This document shows positions 1-5,598 of a stretch of DNA of 11,993 bases, one piece after another. Every line of letters starts with the position of its first letter. Within the stretch, counting starts at the first letter, position 1. The translations under genes and the position numbers were made by a program. This DNA comes from Nocardioidaceae bacterium (GTDB lineage: Bacteria; Actinomycetota; Actinomycetes; Propionibacteriales; Nocardioidaceae): NCBI GenBank assembly GCA_013813125.1, contig JACCSH010000019.1:1-11993 (forward strand). The letters run 5' to 3'. The notes under the pieces are model-generated. The model was given only the letters and a program-made list of their open reading frames with translations, did not search any database and had not been told where the DNA came from.

Positions 1-1
1 T

Positions 2-49
2 GCCTGCACCGGTGAGAAATCAGCGGCGACGCGGAAGGCGAACACGTGA
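2..49 (+). CDS. 3' end of an unidentified upstream gene (partial)
   Basis: The frame starting at base 2 is open from the window edge to a TGA at 47-49 and would encode 15 C-terminal residues (ACTGEKSAATRKANT). The stop overlaps the GTG start of kal in a GTGA arrangement, which is typical of translationally coupled operon genes. The product cannot be identified from so few residues. In lysine-fermentation clusters the neighbours of kal are usually kdd, kce, kamD or kamE, so one of these is a guess from context only. Confidence 0.4.
   Translation, partial: ACTGEKSAATRKANT
33..38 (+). promoter_or_regulatory. Ribosome binding site of kal
   Basis: The purine stretch GGAAGG lies 7 bases before the GTG at 46. 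It supports that GTG as the start, inside the end of the preceding frame. Confidence 0.55.
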
Positions 50-444
50 GCAACGGTGACCACCGAATCGGCTTGACCGTCACTCATCGGCGATATGTGC
101 CGTACTCCTCCGCTCACTATGCTGGCAGCTTGGTGGCCGGTGCCTACAGCCTCGAGTTGTGCGGGGACGTGGCGACGGAGGTGTGCATCCGTACCGATGG
201 CGATGAGGGTCTGTTGGCTGCCTACGCCGACGTGCAGTTCCGCGCACCTGTGCGGGCCGGCGACGTACTGGAGGTGGAGGCCGTCGTGGTGCGGGTCGGC
301 ACCCGTTCGCGCACTCTGGACTTGAAAGTGTCTGTTGTCTGCCGGGCCCGCCCCGATCTGGGCGAGTCCGCTGCGGAGGTGCTCTCGGAGCCCATCGTGG
401 CTACCACCGCCACGGGGACAGTCGTGGTGCCGGTGGGGAGATAG
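46..444 (+). CDS. kal: 3-aminobutyryl-CoA ammonia-lyase, hot-dog fold
   Basis: The 132-residue product resembles Kal of lysine fermentation, which removes ammonia from L-3-aminobutyryl-CoA to give crotonyl-CoA in the cytoplasm. The length matches the family (about 130 residues). Recognisable blocks are SAHYAGSLVAGA (22-33, Kal: DAHYGGNLVDGA), GDVATE (40-45), DGDEG (51-55), a strand of the form V-F-APV-AGD (63-73), and the C-terminal AAEVLSEPIV then GTVVVP. A single hot-dog domain with no signal peptide is seen. The start is GTG at 46, supported by GGAAGG upstream and by the GTGA overlap with the previous frame. It appears to be the last gene of its operon, since a 442-base gene-free stretch follows. 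The assignment rests on recalled family motifs. A generic acyl-CoA hot-dog thioesterase is the main alternative. Confidence 0.82.
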   Translation: MSNGDHRIGLTVTHRRYVPYSSAHYAGSLVAGAYSLELCGDVATEVCIRTDGDEGLLAAYADVQFRAPVRAGDVLEVEAVVVRVGTRSRTLDLKVSVVCRARPDLGESAAEVLSEPIVATTATGTVVVPVGR

Positions 445-534
445 GTCAGCCGGGGCGCTCTTCGGCGCGTCTGGTCCAAACACGCCGCGCGCGTCGAAAA
501 TTCGCGAAAAGTTTTCCATTCTGACTTGCTGCGG

Positions 535-569
535 CTGACCTGCGTACTTGTCCCAAATTCCCAGGTCAG
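535..569. repeat. Perfect 8-bp inverted repeat, possible operator
   Basis: CTGACCTG at 535-542 is matched by its exact reverse complement CAGGTCAG at 562-569, with a 19-base A/T-richer spacer. The arm centres are 27 bases apart, about two and a half helical turns. There is no T-run, so it is not an intrinsic terminator. It lies 7 bases before a TTGACA hexamer, which fits a regulator binding site upstream of a promoter. Confidence 0.4.
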
Positions 570-576
570 TAGTGAG

Positions 577-582
577 TTGACA
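577..582 (+). promoter_or_regulatory. Consensus -35 hexamer TTGACA (no good -10 seen)
   Basis: TTGACA is a perfect sigma-70 family -35 element. At 16-18 bases spacing only weak -10 candidates occur (AAAGGG, AAGGGT or AGGGTT at 599-606). The call rests on the -35 and on the structured RNA plus terminator downstream. Confidence 0.3.
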
Positions 583-821
583 ACAATGCGTCACGTTGAA
601 AGGGTTCAGGAGGTCCACCGGTAACCGCCGATCAGCAACTCATCGTCAGGCGCACTGCTTTCAACCTGGTTCCTGATCCAAACCAGCGCGACGCAGGCCC
701 TCCATGTCTTTGCTGACACACGTGGGTGGACCCGGGAAGAGCCTGCTTGCCAGTAGACAACGGGCGCTTCGGTCCACATCCAGTGGCGCCGTCGCTCGGT
801 TCGAAGGCGAGCGGGGTTTTT
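583..821 (+). ncRNA. Candidate structured non-coding RNA, family unknown
   Basis: A run of mutually compatible helices can be drawn. GTTGAAAG 595-602 pairs with CTTTCAAC 658-665. CGCC 626-629 pairs with GGCG 649-652. CTGGTT 666-671 pairs with AACCAG 681-686 around a 9-base loop. TGTC 705-708 pairs with GACA 715-718. A long stem joins 723-743 to 763-782 (TGG, GTGGACC, GAAG and GCC segments, about 17 pairs with small bulges). The loop CCTGATCC (672-679) is complementary to GGTTCAGG (603-610) except for one mismatch, suggesting a pseudoknot. A hairpin with T-run closes the unit at 793-821. I see no tRNA, tmRNA, SRP or RNase P signature. The 5' end is not defined. It could instead be a regulated leader, but lnt has its own promoter downstream. 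All of this is manual folding without energy calculation. Confidence 0.4.
793..821 (+). terminator. Rho-independent terminator-like hairpin
   Basis: CGCTCG (793-798) pairs with CGAGCG (808-813) around a 9-base loop. It is followed by GGG and five T (817-821). Polarity is plus strand. It is too far (about 350 bases) from kal to be its obvious terminator and precedes the lnt promoter, so it most likely ends the candidate RNA. Confidence 0.5.
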
Positions 822-873
822 CCGGTTCCGGCCCAGGCGATCCCTAACCACACCCGCCGGGCTTCGCGGTCGG

Positions 874-879
874 TAGGCT
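874..879 (+). promoter_or_regulatory. -10 element of lnt, leaderless geometry
   Basis: TAGGCT fits the actinobacterial TANNNT -10. It ends 7 bases before the GTG at 887, so transcription would begin at or next to the start codon. No convincing -35 is seen at 17-18 bases spacing. There is no Shine-Dalgarno before the GTG, which agrees with a leaderless mRNA. Confidence 0.5.
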
Positions 880-886
880 CGCAGGC

Positions 887-2407
887 GTGCCTCTCTCGCC
901 TCGCATGAGTGGCCTGGCGAGACTGACCGGCTCCGCCGTGGCTGGGTTGGCCGCAGCGGCCGCTTTCCCGCCCTGGGGCCAGATCTGGCTGCTGCCGTTC
1001 GGGTTGGCCGGACTGATGGTCACCGTGCGTGGTTGCCGCGGCCGCGGAGGCTTCGCGCAGGGACTTGCCTTTGGTCTGGGGTTCATGTTGCCGCTGACCA
1101 GTTGGCTCACTGTCATCGGTGCGGATGCCTGGCTCGCGGTGGGACTCTTGGAGGCCCTCTTCTACGGGCTGATGGCAATGACCTGGGCCTGGCTGCGCAT
1201 TTCCGCGTACTGGCCAATCGGCATCGCCTGCACCTGGGTCGGCGCGGAGCTCTTGCGAGCGACGGTGCCCTTTGGCGGCCTGCCCTGGGGACGGCTCGCC
1301 TTCGGCCTGGTCGACACTCCGCTGGTGCACTACGGCCGAATCGGTGGCACCGCTCTCGTCGCGCTCGTGAGCGTCCTGTCCGTGGCGCTGGTGGTTGCGG
1401 TCATCGAACGACGCCAGCTTGACCTACGCGCGGGTGCGATGCTGCTGAGCGGCGTCGGGGCGCTGGGAGTCAGCCTGCTGCTGCCGGCGCGCGCCGCAGA
1501 CCCGGGCCAGGCCATCACGGTGGCAACCGTGCAGGGCAACGTACCGGGGGAAGGCATGAACGCTTTTGCCGAGCGGCGTGCCGTCCTGCGCAACCACGCC
1601 CAAGCCACCCGCGCCTTCAGTCGAGACGTCGCCGAAAGCTCGCGCCCTGCTCCCGACATCGTCATCTGGCCGGAGAACTCAACTGACATCGACCCGTTCG
1701 TCGATTCGGCGGCATACGCACAGATCGACCGCGCCGTCCAAGCTATCGGCGTTCCCACGTTGGTGGGAGCCGTAGTAGCGGGACCGGATGCGACGCAGGT
1801 ACAGAACATGGGCATCGTCTGGACTCCAGGGTCGGGTCCGGGCGAGCGTTACGTGAAGCGCCACCCCGTCCCGTTCGGCGAGTACATCCCCTTTCGCGGC
1901 ATCCTCACCCGCTACATCTCGCGTCTGGAGCAGATCCCGCGCGACTTCGCCCGAGGGACGTTCGACAACGTCCTCGACATGGCCGGCACGCGCGTCGGGG
2001 ACGTCATCTGTTTCGAAGTGGCCTATGACGGTCTGATCCGCGATGCGGTGAACGACGGGGGAGAGCTGCTGGTCGTACAGACCAACAACGCGACTTACAC
2101 CGGCACCGGGCAGCTGCAACAGCAGTTCGCCATCTCCCGCTACCGTGCGATCGAAACCGGTCGGACAGTCGTGGTGTCCGCCACGAACGGCATCAGCGGC
2201 ATCATTTCCCCCGATGGCGAGGTCATGGACATCACAGCCGAGAAGACCCGTGATGTGCTGGTCGAGGAGGTGACGTTGGCCAGTGGGGTGACGGCGGGTG
2301 TGCGGATCGGAAAGTGGCTCGAGTTGGCGCTTTCGATGGCAGGCCTGGCCCTCGCTGCGCACGCCTACTTGGGTCGACGTCGCGAGGTTGGCACGATGGC
2401 AACGTGA
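887..2407 (+). CDS. lnt: Apolipoprotein N-acyltransferase
   Basis: The 506-residue membrane protein would add the third acyl chain to the N-terminal cysteine of lipoproteins, outside the cytoplasmic membrane. Several hydrophobic segments span about residues 12-200. A nitrilase-type domain follows (about 210-465), then a last membrane segment (476-495). The Glu-Lys-Cys triad is visible: E263 in IVIWPENS, K324 in YVKRHPVPFGEYIP, and C375 in GDVICFEVAYD. Spacing is close to E. coli Lnt (E267, K335, C387). The chosen start is GTG 887 because a TAGGCT -10 box lies 7 bases upstream; ATG 905 (residue 7) is the alternative. The stop overlaps the ppm start (GTGA). In M. tuberculosis the same two activities are fused in Ppm1 (Rv2051c); here they are separate chains in an operon. 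Confidence 0.93.
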   Translation: MPLSPRMSGLARLTGSAVAGLAAAAAFPPWGQIWLLPFGLAGLMVTVRGCRGRGGFAQGLAFGLGFMLPLTSWLTVIGADAWLAVGLLEALFYGLMAMTWAWLRISAYWPIGIACTWVGAELLRATVPFGGLPWGRLAFGLVDTPLVHYGRIGGTALVALVSVLSVALVVAVIERRQLDLRAGAMLLSGVGALGVSLLLPARAADPGQAITVATVQGNVPGEGMNAFAERRAVLRNHAQATRAFSRDVAESSRPAPDIVIWPENSTDIDPFVDSAAYAQIDRAVQAIGVPTLVGAVVAGPDATQVQNMGIVWTPGSGPGERYVKRHPVPFGEYIPFRGILTRYISRLEQIPRDFARGTFDNVLDMAGTRVGDVICFEVAYDGLIRDAVNDGGELLVVQTNNATYTGTGQLQQQFAISRYRAIETGRTVVVSATNGISGIISPDGEVMDITAEKTRDVLVEEVTLASGVTAGVRIGKWLELALSMAGLALAAHAYLGRRREVGTMAT

Positions 2408-3162
2408 TTGCTGACCGGTGCATAGTCGTCATCCCGACGTACGACGAGGTCGACAACCTCGAGCTGGTCGTCGACCGGATTCGCGCCTGTGTCCCCAGAA
2501 GCGACGTCCTCGTGGTCGACGACGCCTCACCTGATGGCACCGGCGAGCTAGCGGACAAGCTCCAGGCGCATGACCCGCAGGTGCATGTCCTGCATCGGGC
2601 GGCCAAGGAGGGCCTAGGCGCCGCCTATCTCGCCGGTTTCGCCTGGGCGCTCGAGCGCGGGTACGACGTGATTATTGAGATGGACGCCGACGGTTCACAC
2701 CTGCCAGAACAGTTGCCCCGGCTGCTCGAGGCGCTGCCCGGGGTCGATCTGGTCCTCGGCTCACGCTGGGTGCCCGGGGGCCGGGTGGTCAACTGGCCGC
2801 GACGGCGCGAGCTCTTGTCCCGAGGGGGCAACCTCTACACGCGGCTGGCTCTCGGATTGCCGCTCTCCGACGCGACAGCGGGATTTCGGGCCTTCCGCCG
2901 TCATACCCTCGAAGGCATCGATCTTGCCACCGTGACATCGCAGGGATACTGCTTCCAGGTGGAGCTGGCGCGGCGCACGGTCGAAGCCGGCCATCGGGTT
3001 GTCGAAGTTCCCATCACATTCGTGGAACGACAGGCTGGGAACTCGAAGATGACCGGGGAAATCGTGCGGGAGGCACTCGTGCGGGTGTCGCAGTGGGGGT
3101 TGGAACACCGCATCTCCCAGGCGCGGACCTTCCTGACGCGATCACGTGTCCCGCAGCGGTAG
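2404..3162 (+). CDS. Polyprenol-phosphate mannosyltransferase (GT2, Ppm/DPM1-like)
   Basis: The 252-residue product is a GT-A glycosyltransferase that would transfer mannose from GDP-mannose to polyprenyl phosphate. The resulting mannosyl donor is used outside the membrane for lipoglycan and protein mannosylation. Visible motifs are IPTYDEVDNL (10-19), VVDDASPDGTG (37-47), and MDADGSH (93-99, with the metal-binding DAD at 94-96). GSRWVPGG and the SQGYCFQVEL block are typical of dolichol-phosphate mannosyltransferases. No C-terminal membrane anchor is seen, as in soluble DPM1-type enzymes. The GTG at 2404 is preferred: it overlaps the lnt stop and begins just before the first beta strand. The frame is open upstream to 2314, but that extension lies in lnt coding sequence. 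The link to Lnt is expected because in M. tuberculosis the Lnt-like and Ppm domains are one protein. Confidence 0.9.
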   Translation: MIADRCIVVIPTYDEVDNLELVVDRIRACVPRSDVLVVDDASPDGTGELADKLQAHDPQVHVLHRAAKEGLGAAYLAGFAWALERGYDVIIEMDADGSHLPEQLPRLLEALPGVDLVLGSRWVPGGRVVNWPRRRELLSRGGNLYTRLALGLPLSDATAGFRAFRRHTLEGIDLATVTSQGYCFQVELARRTVEAGHRVVEVPITFVERQAGNSKMTGEIVREALVRVSQWGLEHRISQARTFLTRSRVPQR

Positions 3163-3166
3163 CGCC

Positions 3167-3616
3167 ATGCCTGTCGTGGCGCTCATCGTGGCCTTCGTCG
3201 CGGTACCCATCGTCGAGATCTATCTGATCATCCAGGTCGGCCAAGCGATCGGCGCGCTGCCGACGGTGCTGCTCTTGATCTTCGAGGCCGTGCTCGGTGC
3301 CTGGCTGGTCAAGCGCGAGGGCAAACGCGCCTGGACTGCGCTCGAGACCACTTTGCGCTTTGGCCGGTTGCCCGGGCGGGAGCTAGCAGACGCGGCGTTG
3401 ATTTTGATCGGCGGCACATTGCTGCTCACGCCGGGGTTTGTGACGGACGTGTTCGGCTTCTTCTTCGTCTTGCCCTTCACTCGCCCGCTGGCCCGGCGGG
3501 CAGTGATGGCGTGGTCTGCCCGCCGCATCGCCTCGCGCGCCAGAAAGGGGTATGCGCCCGAGCACGGGGGAACCTTCCGCATCTACCGCGGAGACGAGCG
3601 CAACACCTCGGAGTGA
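3167..3616 (+). CDS. fxsA: FxsA-family membrane protein
   Basis: The 149-residue protein has hydrophobic segments at about 3-23, 27-48 and 73-108. It carries the FxsA hallmark GGTLLLTPGFVTD (82-94), then a basic tail. E. coli FxsA was named for suppressing F-plasmid exclusion of phage T7; its normal role is unknown, and so is this one's. The ATG at 3167 is 4 bases after the ppm stop and gives the canonical N-terminus MPVVALIVAF. An in-frame GTG at 3146 inside ppm would add 7 residues and is less likely. It is the third gene of the lnt-ppm-fxsA operon and converges on rbpA with a 21-base gap. Confidence 0.88.
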   Translation: MPVVALIVAFVAVPIVEIYLIIQVGQAIGALPTVLLLIFEAVLGAWLVKREGKRAWTALETTLRFGRLPGRELADAALILIGGTLLLTPGFVTDVFGFFFVLPFTRPLARRAVMAWSARRIASRARKGYAPEHGGTFRIYRGDERNTSE

Positions 3617-3637
3617 AGGGCGGAGAGGTGGCGGAGG

Positions 3638-4033
3638 TCAGGCAGATTTCTTCGTCTTGCTCCGCGACGATGACCTGCGGTGCAGGTGCGGTGGTCCGAT
3701 CTCACCTGCACGCAGAAGCTCGAGCCGCTCCGAGAGGATGTCTTCCAGCTCCGGAATGGAACGTCGCTCAAGCAACATGTCCCAATGGGTGCGAGCCGGT
3801 TTCTCCAGCTTGCTTTCAGGCTCGTTGCCGTCGCGCTGCTGGGATAGGGCACCGCACCGCGGACATTCCCAGGTGAAGGGCACCTCAGCCTCCACCGCCA
3901 TGGGGATCTCGAAGTCATGACCGTTGACGCAGTCGTAGACCACGCGCTGGCGAGGCGCGAACTCTATGCCGCTCTCGTCTTCGAAACTGGTGCCTCCGAG
4001 GCGTGATCCTCTGAGGGTCGCTCGCTCTGACAT
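3638..4033 (-). CDS. rbpA: RNA polymerase-binding protein RbpA
   Basis: The 131-residue product matches RbpA, the actinobacterial factor that binds RNA polymerase and the principal sigma factor and helps open promoters. The core domain shows the zinc-site pattern C35, H39 (VYDCVNGHDFEIP) and C57, C60 (WECPRCG). A basic linker and the sigma-interacting helix region RTHWDMLLERRSIPELEDIL (81-100) follow. A basic Ser/Arg/Lys-rich tail ends the protein. The ATG at 4033 has a GGGGAG ribosome site (4040-4045) at 6 bases. A SigR-type promoter lies about 100 bases upstream. Neighbouring convergent ppm/fxsA genes resemble the M. tuberculosis Rv2050-Rv2053c locus. Confidence 0.95.
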   Translation of the reverse strand: MSERATLRGSRLGGTSFEDESGIEFAPRQRVVYDCVNGHDFEIPMAVEAEVPFTWECPRCGALSQQRDGNEPESKLEKPARTHWDMLLERRSIPELEDILSERLELLRAGEIGPPHLHRRSSSRSKTKKSA

Positions 4034-4132
4034 CGTGATCTCCCCGTCTGTGGTTGCGTTAGGTGGCGCGCCGCTGAGCAGTGATGAGACGTCGTACGCG
4101 CGAACTCATGACGTAGCGTGGCTGATTCTTAC

Positions 4133-4159
4133 AACGAGTTCGCTTCTGCCATCATTCCC
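4133..4159 (-). promoter_or_regulatory. SigR (ECF sigma) promoter of rbpA
   Basis: On the minus strand GGGAAT (4159-4154) is followed by exactly 18 bases and GTT (4135-4133). This is the consensus of actinobacterial SigR/SigH thiol-oxidative-stress promoters. Transcription would start near 4125, leaving an untranslated leader of roughly 90 bases. Streptomyces coelicolor rbpA is a known SigR target, which makes the match meaningful. Confidence 0.8.
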
Positions 4160-4163
4160 AATC

Positions 4164-4204
4164 GGCCTGAGAGTCCGCTGAGATACCGCAATGTAGGGCC
4201 TGAG
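4164..4204. repeat. Direct repeat GGCCTGAG x2, 33 bp apart
   Basis: GGCCTGAG occurs at 4164-4171 and 4197-4204, a spacing of about three helical turns. It lies just upstream of the rbpA -35 element and just downstream of the MFS gene stop. It may be chance. Confidence 0.2.
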
Positions 4205-4221
4205 GGTTGGGCGGAATCCGG

Positions 4222-5598
4222 TCAAACGACGCGAGGAGCCTGGTTTCCGGCTTCGGCGATTCCACGGCGGACATCCACCCGTGACAGCAGCGCCAACCCG
4301 ACCACGAAGAACACCATGAGCGCGAAGATCGCCGGGCGGTAGGAGTCGGTCCACTGGTGTACCAGGCCGAAGATCAAGGTTCCGAGCCAGCTCGTCCCAC
4401 GCTCGCCGGCCTGGTAGAGGGCGAAGTACTCGGCTTCGCGTCCCCGGGGGATCAGCTGGCTGAAGAACGACCGAGACAGCGCCTGGGTCCCACCTAGCAC
4501 CAGACCGATCGCCACCGCCATCGCGAGGAACGGCACCAGCTCTTCGCGGGGCAGGAAATACGCAGTCGTCACGACCCCCATCCACACGAGCAGTCCGCCC
4601 GAGATGGTGCGCTTGCTGCCGTAGCTGGCGGCGATCCGCCCGAACAGCAATGCCCCGCCGAACGCCACGAACTGCACCAGCAAGATCGTGGCGATCAGCA
4701 CCTCTGTCTCGAACCCCAACTGCTTTTCGCCGTACGTCGACGAAGCCACGATGACCGTCTGGATCCCGTCGTTGAAGAAGAGATAGGCGAGCAGAAACGT
4801 CAGCGTCATTGGGTAGGCGCGCATCGACGTGAGCGTGGCCCACAGCTGGCCGAAGCTTTGGCGGACGATACTGCCAGGAACCGCCTCGGTGGAGACCGCG
4901 GGCCGGTCCCGCACGCCGCGGTACGGGATGATGGTGAAGAGCGCCCACCACAGGGCCGCGCTCACCAGGCAGATGCGCACCGCCATGGCCTGGTCGAGTC
5001 CTAGCGAGTCGTGCAGGGTGACCACGGCCAGGTTGGCTGACAGCAACAGTCCGCCACCGAGATATCCCATTGCCCACCCCCGTGACGACACCCGGTCGCG
5101 CTCGTCGGGCAGGGCGATCTCACAGAGGATCGCGTCGTAGACGACCAGGCTGGCACCCAGGCACACGTTGCCGACCAGCAAGAGCATGGCGCCGAGTTGC
5201 CAGTTCGATCCGGTGACGAGGAACATCGCTGCGGCGGAGGCGCTGCCCGCCCACGCGAAGCCGGCCATCAGATGTCGCTTGTGCGAGCTGCGGTCAGCGA
5301 GCGCTCCGACGATCGGAAGGATGAAGGCCGAGATCACGGTGGCGAACGTGACCACATAGAAGACAAGTGATCCCGGCGACACCGCCACCCCCGCGACCTG
5401 CAGATCGGTGAAGCAGGAGTCGGCACCCGCCCCGCACGCCGCCGTCTCTGCCACAGACGTGAGATAGGGCGCGAAGAGCACAGTGGCGACGGTGGTGACG
5501 TATGCGGAGTTGGCCCAGTCGTAGAAATACCAGGCGCGTTGCTCGTGGTGGCGCGAAGCGCCTGCCAGGTCGGCGCTCGGCGCGGAGGCTGCCGTCAT
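4222..5598 (-). CDS. MFS transporter, UMF1 / Atg22-like family
   Basis: The 458-residue protein is rich in hydrophobic helices, consistent with about 12 transmembrane segments. It carries YDWANSAY (26-33), the signature at the start of helix 1 in the UMF1/Atg22-like branch of the major facilitator superfamily. A GALADRSSHKR loop between helices 2 and 3 corresponds to the MFS A-motif. Yeast Atg22 exports amino acids from the vacuole; the bacterial substrate is unknown and cannot be read here. The ATG at 5598 overlaps the stop of the phosphodiesterase gene by four bases (ATGA), so the two are probably translated from one mRNA. Whether the transporter moves a phosphodiesterase product is speculation. 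Confidence 0.88.
   Translation of the reverse strand: MTAASAPSADLAGASRHHEQRAWYFYDWANSAYVTTVATVLFAPYLTSVAETAACGAGADSCFTDLQVAGVAVSPGSLVFYVVTFATVISAFILPIVGALADRSSHKRHLMAGFAWAGSASAAAMFLVTGSNWQLGAMLLLVGNVCLGASLVVYDAILCEIALPDERDRVSSRGWAMGYLGGGLLLSANLAVVTLHDSLGLDQAMAVRICLVSAALWWALFTIIPYRGVRDRPAVSTEAVPGSIVRQSFGQLWATLTSMRAYPMTLTFLLAYLFFNDGIQTVIVASSTYGEKQLGFETEVLIATILLVQFVAFGGALLFGRIAASYGSKRTISGGLLVWMGVVTTAYFLPREELVPFLAMAVAIGLVLGGTQALSRSFFSQLIPRGREAEYFALYQAGERGTSWLGTLIFGLVHQWTDSYRPAIFALMVFFVVGLALLSRVDVRRGIAEAGNQAPRVV

Larger units (their letters stand above)
445..886 (+). other. 442-base intergenic region without convincing protein gene
   Basis: No reading frame here looks like a protein gene. The region contains a perfect 8-bp inverted repeat (535-542/562-569), a TTGACA hexamer (577-582), a chain of stem-loops (595-782), a hairpin followed by five T (793-821), and the lnt promoter (874-879). 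These are listed separately. The segment from 445 to 534 shows only short GC-rich inverted repeats (for example GGCG 464-467 with CGCC 483-486) without a T-run, so no clear terminator for kal is visible. Confidence 0.6.

Noticed and set aside
608..624. Strong Shine-Dalgarno AGGAGGT suggesting a gene start near 621
   Set aside because: No ATG, GTG or TTG lies at a proper distance. The following frame (from GTA 621) stops at 714 and resembles nothing known.
796..813. GGTTCGAA in the 793-813 hairpin as a tRNA T-arm
   Set aside because: The stem does not pair correctly for a T-arm, no acceptor, anticodon or D arm can be drawn, and a T-run follows, so it fits a terminator.
704..847. A 47-codon frame with ATG at 704
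   Set aside because: It runs through the long stem-loop and the terminator hairpin, has no ribosome site, and shows no recognisable composition or motif.
632..1330. Long minus-strand open frame of 232 codons opposite lnt and the candidate RNA
   Set aside because: Most of it is antisense to lnt and low in hydrophobic order; long antisense frames are expected at this G+C content.
2314..2403. N-terminal extension of the mannosyltransferase into lnt
   Set aside because: It lies in lnt coding sequence and resembles no glycosyltransferase; GTG 2404 with the GTGA overlap gives the standard N-terminus.
4106..5077. Minus-strand frame of 323 codons overlapping the MFS gene in another phase
   Set aside because: It is Arg/Pro/Gly-rich with no domain; the overlapping transporter frame has clear family motifs and membrane helices.
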